In this document: positions 8,197 to 16,046 of the stretch, piece after piece
Position numbering within the stretch: position 1 is the stretch's first letter
Layout of the letters: the number at the start of each line of letters is the position of its first letter
NCBI GenBank assembly: GCA_002717285.1
Contig: PBDF01000002.1
Coordinates: 1-33,205 of the forward strand
DNA length: 33,205 bases
Source: Magnetovibrio sp.
Lineage (GTDB): Bacteria > Pseudomonadota > Alphaproteobacteria > Rhodospirillales_A > JABHCV01
Direction: 5' to 3'
Translations under genes and position numbers: made by a program
The notes under the pieces: generated by a model
Database searches by the model: none
Seen by the model: only the letters and a program-made list of their open reading frames with translations
What the model was told of the DNA's origin: nothing

Positions 8197-9129
8197 TTGA
8201 GTGATGACCAAATGCTAAATACTTTCAGGGGTGTTTTTGCAGCTGCGTTGACCCCATTGAAAAGTGATTTAAGTGTTGATGATGAGAGATTAGTTAGTCA
8301 TTGCCGTTGGTTACTTAAGAATGGTTGTAATGGTTTAGCTGTATTGGGTACCACGGGCGAAGCTAATTCATTTAGTGTTTTTGAGCGCATCAGAATTTTA
8401 GAGACCTTGAATGATGGAGGAATTCCAGGTGAAGCCCTGATGCCCGGTACTGGTTCTTGTTCTTTTACTGATACGGTAGAACTTACTCGACGGGCAGTTG
8501 AGCTTGGAGCTGGAGGGATTCTTATGTTGCCACCCTTTTATTATAAGGAAGTGAGTGATGAGGGACTGTTTGCCTCATACTCTGAGGTAGTTGAGCGTAT
8601 CAGCGATGAACGTCTCAAGATTTATTTATATCACTATCCGGAAATGTCAGGGGTATCTATAAGTTTAAATCTCATTGAGCGTCTTTTGAAGCGGTATCCA
8701 AATACCATAATGGGAATAAAGGATAGCTCTGGTGATTTTAAAAACATGACAAAACTAGTACAAAAATTCCCAGATTTGGATGTTTTTAGTGGTTCTGATG
8801 ACTTGTTTTTACCGTTGTTGAAAAAAGGTGGGGTGGGTTGTATTACCGCAGTTGGTAATATAGCGTGTAATCTCTTGGCCCGTCTCTATAACTCTTGGTA
8901 CGATGGTGATGATGCGTCAAAGGATCTGCAAACCCAATTAACTAGCATAAGAATGGCAGCCCAAAATTTTCCTTTGAGTGCGGGGTTAAAAATAGTGCTT
9001 GCTCATTTTAGTGGTCTCAAATCATGGCGTCTTGTGCGCCCTCCTCTGGTTGCGTTGGATGATGGTCAAATGATACAATTAGTTAAACTTCTTGAGGCAG
9101 CTGGTCATAAATTACCCCAATTAGACTAA
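8197..9129 (+). CDS. DapA-superfamily lyase/synthase, probably not true dihydrodipicolinate synthase
   Basis: The 310-residue TIM-barrel protein belongs to the DapA/NanA family of class I (Schiff-base) aldolases and dehydratases. It shows the GTTGEA motif (about residues 51-56), a catalytic-type Tyr in YLYHYP (about 145), and the Schiff-base Lys in GIKDSSG (about 175). True DapA has an arginine in its PSRTG loop that binds the second carboxylate; here the loop reads PEMSG, with no Arg. A different 2-oxo acid substrate, such as a sugar acid or hydroxy-oxoglutarate, is therefore more likely. It lies between ycgN and a YgjP-like gene, with no lysine-pathway genes nearby. The TTG start is fixed by the GAGGAGA upstream. 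Confidence 0.8.
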   Translation: MSDDQMLNTFRGVFAAALTPLKSDLSVDDERLVSHCRWLLKNGCNGLAVLGTTGEANSFSVFERIRILETLNDGGIPGEALMPGTGSCSFTDTVELTRRAVELGAGGILMLPPFYYKEVSDEGLFASYSEVVERISDERLKIYLYHYPEMSGVSISLNLIERLLKRYPNTIMGIKDSSGDFKNMTKLVQKFPDLDVFSGSDDLFLPLLKKGGVGCITAVGNIACNLLARLYNSWYDGDDASKDLQTQLTSIRMAAQNFPLSAGLKIVLAHFSGLKSWRLVRPPLVALDDGQMIQLVKLLEAAGHKLPQLD

Positions 9130-9134
9130 GTTAT

Positions 9135-9869
9135 GTGCAACTAAATGGCTTTTTCTTAGTGAAAAGAAAAATAAAAGAAGAACTACGTTCCTTTGAAATT
9201 GAAGGTCGCCAAATACCTTTAATTTTGCGTCGTCACCCGTATGCTCAGCGTATGATCTTACGCCTTAATATAGATGGTGATGGGGCAGTTATAACAATTC
9301 CCATGAATGCTAGCTCTGCAGATGCCTTTGATTTAGTTCGTCGAAAATCCCACTGGTTATACCATCAAATGAATAAATTGGGAGATCGAATATTTTTTGG
9401 AGATGGTGTGCAAATACCATTTCAGGGTATGAAGTATGTAATTCGTCATCTTGAGGGTAACTGTGAAAAGATATGGATTAAAAATGGTGAAATCAATGTT
9501 TCTGGTGAAATTGAAAAATTGAGCAGTCATCTCGGCTTTTGGTTAAAGAAACAAGCTCACACTACTATCATTCCCTTAGCTCAGTACAAGGCGAGTCAAA
9601 TCAATAAAACAATATCACGGGTTACTATTTGCGATACTCGTAGCCGATGGGGCTCTTGTTCAGCCAAAGGAAAATTATCTTTTAGTTGGCGTTTAATAAT
9701 GGCGCCCCCAGAAATATTGGATTATGTGGTAGCCCATGAAGTTTCTCATTTGGCCCACATGGACCACAGTTCCAGATTTTGGGCTACTGTTGAAATATTA
9801 TCTAAAAATGTAAAAGAAGGTCGATCTTGGCTTAAAAATAATGGGCTTGCTCTGCACCGTATAGGTTAA
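9135..9869 (+). CDS. YgjP-like (DUF45/M48-related) zinc metalloprotease
   Basis: The 244-residue protein has the family hallmark TRSRWGSCS (about 168-176), then a zinc site HEVSH (201-205), and a third His in HMDHSSRFW (His211). These match the YgjP/WLM group of predicted cytoplasmic metallopeptidases, whose substrates are poorly known. The frame opens with GTG at 9135, five bases after the DapA-like stop; another GTG at 9159 (VKRKIKEE) is a possible alternative. There is no signal peptide. It is placed in a + strand run with the genes on both sides and is probably translated from the same mRNA. Confidence 0.85.
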   Translation: MQLNGFFLVKRKIKEELRSFEIEGRQIPLILRRHPYAQRMILRLNIDGDGAVITIPMNASSADAFDLVRRKSHWLYHQMNKLGDRIFFGDGVQIPFQGMKYVIRHLEGNCEKIWIKNGEINVSGEIEKLSSHLGFWLKKQAHTTIIPLAQYKASQINKTISRVTICDTRSRWGSCSAKGKLSFSWRLIMAPPEILDYVVAHEVSHLAHMDHSSRFWATVEILSKNVKEGRSWLKNNGLALHRIG

Positions 9870-9883
9870 AAAAAGGAAAAAAT

Positions 9884-10303
9884 ATGAAACAAGCAAACCA
9901 CACACTCTCTATTCAAACCGACGGCCAAGGTTTATATGAGTTTACAAATGATGTGTTGAATTGGGTTTTGAGTCAGAAGATAGATAGTGGTCTTCTGACC
10001 GTATATTGTGCTCATACATCTGCTAGTTTGACCATTCAGGAAAATGCAGACCCAGATGTGCAGCACGATTTAAAAACTTTCTTTTCACGATTGGTACTGG
10101 ACGATCCAATGCTTTATCGCCATACCTGTGAAGGCCCTGATGACATGCCAGCGCACATTAAAAGTGCCCTGACGGACGTATCCCTATCAATTCCTGTAAG
10201 CAATGCACTACCAGTATTGGGAACCTGGCAGGGAGTTTATTTATTTGAACACCGCAATCACCCTCACAATCGAAATATTATGTTACAGTTAATGGGTTCG
10301 TGA
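9884..10303 (+). CDS. YjbQ family protein (UPF0047)
   Basis: The 139-residue product shows the YjbQ pattern throughout: LTVYCAHTSASLTIQENADPD, a central HTCEGPDDMPAHIKSAL, and GTWQGVYLFEHRNHPHNR near the end. The conserved histidines and acidic residues form a small active site in this family. Some members have been linked to a weak thiamine-phosphate synthase activity, but the true role is unsettled. An AGGA site about seven bases before the ATG at 9884 supports the start. It is the last gene of the tightly spaced + strand run that begins at sco. Confidence 0.88.
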   Translation: MKQANHTLSIQTDGQGLYEFTNDVLNWVLSQKIDSGLLTVYCAHTSASLTIQENADPDVQHDLKTFFSRLVLDDPMLYRHTCEGPDDMPAHIKSALTDVSLSIPVSNALPVLGTWQGVYLFEHRNHPHNRNIMLQLMGS

Positions 10304-10388
10304 CTAGTGGTTGTGAGAAGCATTCATTATACTTGATCAGCTACTTGCAAGTACAGCAACCACAAATAACTTAGAACCGGAGGTCAGT

Positions 10389-10700
10389 ATGCGGCCATTT
10401 TTTTTGTTTACAATATCAGTTACTGTAATTTTCTTGGGTATTTTTTTTCAAAAGGTAGAGGGCGAAACTCTTAAACAGTGTATGGAAAAGTGCGTTGTTT
10501 ACGAAGGCGGTATTTCTAAAGTTAACAAAACTACATGTAAAAGTCGATGTGGCGCCGCAATTGTGGAAAAATCTCCAATTGGGAAACGCGATTGTATGAT
10601 TGATTTTAAATTGTGCAACAGAACTTGTGGCAAAGAAAAAATTGGGCAGTTAAGTCCCTGTCACAAACAATGCAAGGTATTATTGAGAATGTGTACTTAA
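10389..10700 (+). CDS. Small secreted cysteine-rich protein with four CX3C pairs
   Basis: I do not recognise a family. The 103-residue protein has a clear signal peptide (hydrophobic residues about 4-20, likely cut after VEG near residue 25) and a strong GGAGG site at 10379-10383. The mature part of about 78 residues carries ten cysteines: four CX3C pairs (31/35, 50/54, 76/80, 91/95) plus Cys69 and Cys102. Cys69 and Cys102 each lie seven positions outside a pair, so the C-terminal half reads C-x6-C-x3-C-x10-C-x3-C-x6-C, a mirror pattern. It is rich in Lys. This suggests a disulfide-stapled helical hairpin or metal-binding protein in the periplasm. It sits alone between yjbQ and a convergent hydratase gene. 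Confidence 0.7.
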   Translation: MRPFFLFTISVTVIFLGIFFQKVEGETLKQCMEKCVVYEGGISKVNKTTCKSRCGAAIVEKSPIGKRDCMIDFKLCNRTCGKEKIGQLSPCHKQCKVLLRMCT

Positions 10701-10769
10701 CACGTTTAGTACAGCTATTAAAATTGTGAGTGTTAAATCCTTGTTGAAGATCCTGCCCACATCGATAAG

Positions 10770-11528
10770 CTAGAATTTTACCGTTACATCGCCTATGTTG
10801 GGGAAGTTTGTAACGATTTTTCGTGCTTTTCCCGCTTGATGTAATCCGGTCCATGAGCCTGTTGTTATAATTTGACCGGCAGTAATACCAGACCCTTTTT
10901 TTCGCATGTGATTCGCTACCCAAACGATTAGACGAAAAATATCAACCGCATTGTTTCCCCCTTTGTGTGAGTACAAAAGCTTATCATCAAAATACATCTC
11001 TACAAGTTGATCTGCGACTACAAGACTAGGCCACTCGCTCCAGGGTTGACCAAGAATCAAAGCCCCATTTAGGATGTTATCAGCTAATTTTGTCATGACA
11101 TCCAATTCATCTGCGTTAACAAAGCGGGTTTCATTGACTTCAATGGCTGGAAAGGCCTTGTCAATAGCGCCAAGAACTTCGTCCTTACTGTATGGCTTAA
11201 GACGTGTAGGTAAATCACTGGCAAATTGAAAGGCTATTTCAGATTCCATGCCTCGCATGGAAAATTTTTGTGGGTCAAGTCGGGCTGGTGATTTATAAAT
11301 AGTTCCTTCAAGCAAGGGAGCACAAATGGGTTCTGCCGTTGCATTTTTTGCCCCAACTTTCCAGCCTAGAACAGGTCCTAACTCGGCGGCGACAGCATCG
11401 TGAATGGCATAAACTTCACTCATGTTGGAAGGCCGACAATTATCTGGTAATTTACTTATGGGTCCTGACACACGAGCGTCAATTAAAAGTTTTGCTACTG
11501 TCAAATGAGGACTACCGTTTGATTTCAT
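10770..11528 (-). CDS. 2-keto-4-pentenoate hydratase-like protein
   Basis: The 252-residue protein matches the MhpD/DmpE branch of the fumarylacetoacetate hydrolase superfamily: LGWKVGAKN, ESEIAFQFASDLP (metal-binding acidic pair near residues 95-97), AIEVNETRF, and a late ITAGQIITTGSWTG. Such enzymes hydrate 2-hydroxy-dienoates in aromatic breakdown or decarboxylate related oxo acids. No other catabolic gene lies beside it, so the substrate is open. The ATG at 11528 has a GGGG-type site upstream. It reads toward the Cys-rich gene and is separated from the sugar operon by about 147 bases, so it may have its own promoter or be the operon's last gene. Confidence 0.8.
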   Translation of the reverse strand: MKSNGSPHLTVAKLLIDARVSGPISKLPDNCRPSNMSEVYAIHDAVAAELGPVLGWKVGAKNATAEPICAPLLEGTIYKSPARLDPQKFSMRGMESEIAFQFASDLPTRLKPYSKDEVLGAIDKAFPAIEVNETRFVNADELDVMTKLADNILNGALILGQPWSEWPSLVVADQLVEMYFDDKLLYSHKGGNNAVDIFRLIVWVANHMRKKGSGITAGQIITTGSWTGLHQAGKARKIVTNFPNIGDVTVKF

Positions 11529-11675
11529 TATGAAAAACCCCTAAAATTCAAGACTATTGACCGGATCGCTACCAGCTATTTTGTATGTTTGTTTAACTTA
11601 TGTAAAAACTGGCAAAAAAGATTTTGATCATTATCGTCACATCTATTTATGCGTTTTTTACTCTTGTTAATTTAT

Positions 11676-12863
11676 TTACAAAAGTTTCTCGTAGCGTTCA
11701 AGGAATGCCGCACTGGTTCTGCTCAATGATGATTCAATCAGGGTGTCATTGGGACGAAGAACTTTCATGCGTTGTTGATTTTCGTTTAAGGGGGCCAAAT
11801 TTTCTGCAAGGCTTACAGCCTCCTGAGTAGCCATAAGGATGTCATTGCCATCGGGAGCTATGACATCATATGGTTGTTCATTAGGAAAACAAATCCCAAC
11901 TCTATCCATGATATCCCGTTGTTCAGAAAACGTAAGGTATTTTTGATTTCTCTGTGACTTCATAACAGCAGGTGCGCATACACAAAATGGAGAAAACGGT
12001 GGGTGAAGAGGCTGCCAATTATTTGTATAGACAAAAGGTACTCCCATTATCTCGGCAAATTGGCATATTCCGGATGGGCCGGTGATACTAAAATTTGCAT
12101 TGCTGAATAGGATTAAGTCATTTTTAAAAGTTGCTAGTGGGCTATTGGCATAATTAACGACGTCAACACTAGAGAATGATTCTGGGTAACGTTCGCGACC
12201 TGCTAGAACAAGGATGTAGCCCAAATCTTTTAAATAGCGCATCGCAGGTAGGTAAGTGTCAGGATTGATTGCGTTTGCACCTCCAGATGAGGCAAAATCC
12301 TTATATTGTATTAAGGCGATTTTTTGATCTTGAGCATTTATTAATCGTTCTAGATCCTCGGTCATGGGAAACCTTTGTGCCATCGGCATGGATTTGTATG
12401 TTTCCATTCTTCGACTATAGTAGGCTTTTTGCGCGTCAACTATTGATTGAAGTGTGATGAGTTCATAACAAAAGTATTTGTTTTGAACAAATTTTGGAAG
12501 ACATGGGACCCCATTAGTTGGCCCTATTTTTGAGCTTGATATTCCAACATCAACGGTCAAGTCTGGACGATAGTGTGCAATGAAACTGACAATTTCTAAG
12601 GAATTAGGAGATAGTATGTAATTAGAGCAAAGAGTTTCTCCATACATGTCTGCGATTCCACCGACAAATTCTTCATTGGGCCCCATATATATGTGTGCCC
12701 CGTCTGGCGCTATTTCTTCTGTTAACAGCATGCGTGCATAATTATCGAATTCCGCTAATACATGTCCAATTGCATCAAAGCCAATATTTATAATAAGTTT
12801 GCCATTATTACTTTCCAAAAAATCCACTGCATTTGATACAGAATTAATCTCAACTTTTGCCAT
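11676..12863 (-). CDS. TIGR04372-like putative glycosyltransferase
   Basis: The 395-residue cytoplasmic protein shows the layout I associate with TIGR04372 proteins: NPDTYLPAMRYLKDLGYILV (about 224-243), then VVNYANSPLATFKNDLILFS and SITGPSGICQFAEIMGVPFV in the C-terminal half, followed by NNWQPLHPP. The last block resembles the donor-binding half of GT-B folds. There are no membrane segments. It is the last gene of the eight-gene - strand operon, 75 bases after the cytidylyltransferase. From that setting I infer that it transfers the finished sugar to a glycan or lipid. The glycosyltransferase role is inferred for the family, not proven. Confidence 0.6.
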   Translation of the reverse strand: MAKVEINSVSNAVDFLESNNGKLIINIGFDAIGHVLAEFDNYARMLLTEEIAPDGAHIYMGPNEEFVGGIADMYGETLCSNYILSPNSLEIVSFIAHYRPDLTVDVGISSSKIGPTNGVPCLPKFVQNKYFCYELITLQSIVDAQKAYYSRRMETYKSMPMAQRFPMTEDLERLINAQDQKIALIQYKDFASSGGANAINPDTYLPAMRYLKDLGYILVLAGRERYPESFSSVDVVNYANSPLATFKNDLILFSNANFSITGPSGICQFAEIMGVPFVYTNNWQPLHPPFSPFCVCAPAVMKSQRNQKYLTFSEQRDIMDRVGICFPNEQPYDVIAPDGNDILMATQEAVSLAENLAPLNENQQRMKVLRPNDTLIESSLSRTSAAFLERYEKLL

Positions 12864-12938
12864 AAACCTGACCCCTGCTAATTTGATATTTTTTATTAAC
12901 TATGAAGTTGAAAAAAATTGTTTAGTTGTGTCTATTCC

Positions 12939-13454
12939 TCAACCTGAGTATATCTCAGGGAAGATGCTTCTAATCTTCTTAAGGGAGGGCCTCTGCAGCA
13001 TACTTATTATTTTGCTAGATGAGCAAACTTTTTCAAAAGTATGTCGAACCTCAATATCAAAACTAACAGCAGTCTTTTTTTCACTGGCAAAATTTTTATC
13101 ATCTATTGTTAAATATTCCTGCCCCTTGAAATACAGTGAAGGCTGAATATCTCTAAGCAGCTCCTCAGACGAATAAGCTTGATTTATTACGACGCCAGAA
13201 ACCGACTTGAGGCTACTTATAATTTCAGCGCGCTCATTCTCGAAGATGACGGGGCGACCTGCTCCTTTGTTGACAAAACGATCACCAGTAACACTTACAA
13301 ACAATAAATCGCATTGATCTTTTGCCGCCTTAAAGTGTCGAATGTGTCCAACATGTAAAATATCAAAACAACCATGGCACAATCCGACAACCAAACGGGC
13401 CCTCTTGGCGTCAAGTGTAATTTTTGCAATTTCAGTTCTGGTGTAGACAGGCAT
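12939..13454 (-). CDS. Cytidylyltransferase-like nucleotidyltransferase (TagD/HldE-C type)
   Basis: The 171-residue protein has the nucleotidyltransferase motif GCFDILHVGH early on (28-37 from the chosen start) and ENERAEIISSL further along. KGQEYL with a downstream Lys-rich stretch is also typical. Relatives activate glycerol phosphate, heptose phosphate or ethanolamine phosphate by attaching CMP or AMP. Next to a sugar-phosphate-type HAD protein it probably charges the operon's product. The ATG at 13454 is chosen because an AGGA site lies nine bases upstream; a TTG at 13463 is too close to that site. The C-terminal tail of about 40 residues after the core domain is not recognised. Confidence 0.8.
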   Translation of the reverse strand: MPVYTRTEIAKITLDAKRARLVVGLCHGCFDILHVGHIRHFKAAKDQCDLLFVSVTGDRFVNKGAGRPVIFENERAEIISSLKSVSGVVINQAYSSEELLRDIQPSLYFKGQEYLTIDDKNFASEKKTAVSFDIEVRHTFEKVCSSSKIISMLQRPSLKKIRSIFPEIYSG

Positions 13455-13472
13455 ATCATCCAATCCTGTTCT

Positions 13473-14204
13473 TTATTTAGTAGCGATGTTAAAAATATCC
13501 ATATTCAACTCGTCAATTGATGAAACGGTTATATCTGCTCCGTTATCAATTAGTATGTTTGCATTATTTTTCCGAGCAACACCAATCACAGTTTTTATTC
13601 CAGCTCTCTGAGCAGAAATAACACCTGAAATGGCATCTTCTAGAACAACGCACTCCTGTGGCTTTCTGCCCATTAGCTCTGCCGCATGTAGGTAAAATTC
13701 AGGATCAGGCTTTGATGCTATACCATGTTTTTCAGCAATCACTCCATCTAAGATGTATTTAAAACGTTTGGCAAGGTCGGCTTGTTCCAAAATGGCACGT
13801 GCGTTTTTGCTTGAACTTGCTAATCCCATTTCAGCGCCAAGAGTCTCAAGTTTTTGCATAAGTCTAATGGCGTCTTGAAAAATGGATAGTCCATCTTGTT
13901 CCAATACATTTCTAAAAATTGTGTTTTTTTCATTACTTATACCTATTATTGAATTGTATCCTTTGTCTAAAACTTTTCCTACAGGGACCTTGATACCACG
14001 TGACTTAAGAAAACTCTTGATCCCAGCATATCTTGTTTTTCCGTCTAAGTGCTTGGGGTAATCTTTGGTCATAATAAACGGCATTTGTGATTTATTATGA
14101 GTTTTAATTGTCCTCTCTAGAACAGTCTTCCAGGCCTTGGAATGAATTGTTGCTGTGTCTGAAATAACCCCATCTAGATCAAATAAAACAGAAAAAAAAT
14201 TCAT
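13473..14204 (-). CDS. HAD-superfamily phosphatase / beta-phosphoglucomutase-like
   Basis: The 243-residue HAD protein has FDLDGVISDT (nucleophile Asp9, acid Asp11), then LASSSKNARAIL (motif II Ser), KPDPEFYLHAAELMG (motif III Lys), and VVLEDAISGVISAQRAG (motif IV). The alpha-helical cap between motifs I and II places it in subfamily IA with beta-phosphoglucomutase and phosphoglycolate phosphatase. The substrate is probably a sugar phosphate. It lies three bases from the methyltransferase stop and nine bases from the cytidylyltransferase, so it is clearly in the operon. Mutase and phosphatase roles cannot be told apart here. Confidence 0.85.
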   Translation of the reverse strand: MNFFSVLFDLDGVISDTATIHSKAWKTVLERTIKTHNKSQMPFIMTKDYPKHLDGKTRYAGIKSFLKSRGIKVPVGKVLDKGYNSIIGISNEKNTIFRNVLEQDGLSIFQDAIRLMQKLETLGAEMGLASSSKNARAILEQADLAKRFKYILDGVIAEKHGIASKPDPEFYLHAAELMGRKPQECVVLEDAISGVISAQRAGIKTVIGVARKNNANILIDNGADITVSSIDELNMDIFNIATK

Positions 14205-14207
14205 TGA

Positions 14208-14915
14208 TTAAAACTGAGATTTTAAATTGATTTGGCCTCTGAAGTTGCAACTATTTAAAAGCTGCCGCCACCATGAAGCACTTTGGATACTCTGTTGGGT
14301 TTCGTCCCAAGTCTTCATCAACTCACGACCATGTACATCATTGGTTACACCTATCTCCAAAAAAATATTGTTGTTACGACTAACACGTTCAACTTCAGAA
14401 ATGGCTAGTGGTAGTTGTTCTAGCCTCAAATGTGGGAGTGTATCTTTTGAGATAACTAAGTCAAAACTGTCTGTTTTCCATGGTAACTGTTCACATGAAC
14501 CTTGTACCAAGAATTGCTTAGTTTCAGCTAGTGCATTTTTTACAGCATAGCTGCTGAGGTCAATTCCAGCTATAGACATTCCTTTTTTATAAAACTCATA
14601 AATTAAAAACCCCTTTGCACAACCGATTTCAAGAACAGAGTCTCCTGGTTTAAGTTTGTAATAATTAATTATTTTGTTAACACATTCTGCATATCGCCCA
14701 TCGTAGTGGTAACCTCCATACCCAACACCATAATTTATATCATCAAAATAACTATAGCCGTATTTTTGGAAGTCCTCCCGTTTTGACTGGTTAGGAACAA
14801 AGTCTCTAATTTTTCTCTTTCGTTCGCTGGAAGAACGTAAATTAAATGGTTCAAAAAAATTGATCTCGCGTATTTTTTTAGGCTTAAATGAAGTTAACAT
14901 GTGAGGGTGGTTCAT
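14208..14915 (-). CDS. Class I SAM-dependent methyltransferase
   Basis: The 235-residue protein has a Rossmann methyltransferase core: VLEIGCAKGFLIYEF (motif I), IAGIDLSSYAVKNA (motif II), and DLVISKDTLPHL (motif IV region). About 90 residues precede the core, including an aromatic stretch of Tyr and Gly. In-frame starts are TTG at 14918, ATG at 14915 and ATG at 14900; all overlap the upstream radical SAM gene by 17-35 bases, implying coupled translation. The acceptor is unknown, but its place in the operon suggests O-, N- or C-methylation of a sugar or sugar nucleotide. Confidence 0.83.
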   Translation of the reverse strand: MNHPHMLTSFKPKKIREINFFEPFNLRSSSERKRKIRDFVPNQSKREDFQKYGYSYFDDINYGVGYGGYHYDGRYAECVNKIINYYKLKPGDSVLEIGCAKGFLIYEFYKKGMSIAGIDLSSYAVKNALAETKQFLVQGSCEQLPWKTDSFDLVISKDTLPHLRLEQLPLAISEVERVSRNNNIFLEIGVTNDVHGRELMKTWDETQQSIQSASWWRQLLNSCNFRGQINLKSQF

Positions 14916-15975
14916 CAATTAATTTGAATAAGTAACGATTAGCTTCATCCATTCGGCAGTTTTTACGGCATTTTGTGATATCTAACTCTTTGGTAACATA
15001 TTCAAAATTTTGCCTTCGTCTTTCACCAGCCCAAATTTCTTGAAAAGTGTTTTCATTGATATTTCCAAACTCAAACTTTTTGTTCAGTAAATATGCGGAA
15101 CATCCCGAGACGATACCACTAGCCATGATGTAGGCCCATAAAAAAGGCGTAGAATGACAGCGTGTATAGCGATCGGCCTCTGTGTATTTTCTCATCGTAT
15201 GAGAGCGGAAAATGACATTAAAATTTTCTGTTGAATACTTCTCTAGTTCCTCTCCCATTTCCAACCATGACGTATAATCAATATCTAATGAGTTTTTGCT
15301 TGAGAGATGTTGCGAGTAGGGTTTAACTACTAGATAATCTATACCAAGTTCATCTCTGCAGGTCATAGCTAATTTGATTATTTCATCAGCATTATCTGGT
15401 AAAAGTAAGATTTGTGCACCCAGCGTGCATTTGAGGTTTTTAGTTCGGCGTCTTTCTGAAAGTGCGGCCAAATGTTGCTGTGCTTTTAAAAAATCTTCTG
15501 GTTTGGTTTGATGAATTTTAGCGTAGCTCACAGCAGTGCCAGCATTCATAGAAACTTTGATCCAAGATAAATTTGGTAAGGCTACATCGAGAAAGTCTTT
15601 GGGCATTATGGAGGCGTTAGTTGTAATTGAGGCATCTATACCAGTTTTTTTTGTAAGATGAATCATTTCAGAGATGTCAGTGTGTAATAGTGGTTCTCCT
15701 TCACCAGCAAACATTATGCTTTTGACACCTAGACGTGACAGCTCTGGAAGGCGTTTGCTCATCACATCAATTGACAATCTGTTTGGCTTGTAACCAATGT
15801 AATCTACGCTACAGAAAGTGCATCTATGATTACACGCCCCTATTGGTGAGACTTCTACGTAGATAGGATAGATGTGTTTGGCTTTTTCCCAGTCTGCGCC
15901 AGCTTCTACAACCTGTGCGACGCGGCGTGGGTGATAGAAAAGTTTATGTCCATCAATCTGATTTGGGTCTGCCAT
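14884..15975 (-). CDS. Radical SAM enzyme with SPASM/twitch-like C-terminal cysteines
   Basis: The 363-residue protein carries the [4Fe-4S]-SAM motif CNHRCTFC (Cys48, Cys52, Cys55), then AGEGEPLLH, the GGEP-type SAM-binding strand. The C-terminal third holds further cysteines (RCHSTPF, VSGCSAYLL, then KCRKNC) and FGNINENTFQEIW, which resembles the N-x-x-x-x-x-EIW block seen before SPASM clusters. It therefore probably binds at least one extra Fe-S cluster. Related enzymes oxidise sugar alcohols or amines, or modify peptides. In this operon a sugar-directed radical oxidation or rearrangement is plausible but not shown. Confidence 0.85.
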   Translation of the reverse strand: MADPNQIDGHKLFYHPRRVAQVVEAGADWEKAKHIYPIYVEVSPIGACNHRCTFCSVDYIGYKPNRLSIDVMSKRLPELSRLGVKSIMFAGEGEPLLHTDISEMIHLTKKTGIDASITTNASIMPKDFLDVALPNLSWIKVSMNAGTAVSYAKIHQTKPEDFLKAQQHLAALSERRRTKNLKCTLGAQILLLPDNADEIIKLAMTCRDELGIDYLVVKPYSQHLSSKNSLDIDYTSWLEMGEELEKYSTENFNVIFRSHTMRKYTEADRYTRCHSTPFLWAYIMASGIVSGCSAYLLNKKFEFGNINENTFQEIWAGERRRQNFEYVTKELDITKCRKNCRMDEANRYLFKLIDEPPSHVNFI

Positions 15976-16046
15976 GTAAAATCAAATTCTCATTTAAGTT
16001 GTGATATTTTGGTATTTTAGAAAGTATAATGTAAGATTAACTGTAA

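Noticed and set aside
10309..10368. Inverted repeat GTGGTTG ... CAACCAC between yjbQ and the Cys-rich gene
   Set aside because: The arms are seven bases with a loop of about 50 bases and no T tract; too weak to call a terminator or operator.
10697..10745. Inverted repeat TTAACAC ... GTGTTAA between two convergent genes
   Set aside because: Short AT-rich arms with a loop near 29 bases and no T run; could be chance.
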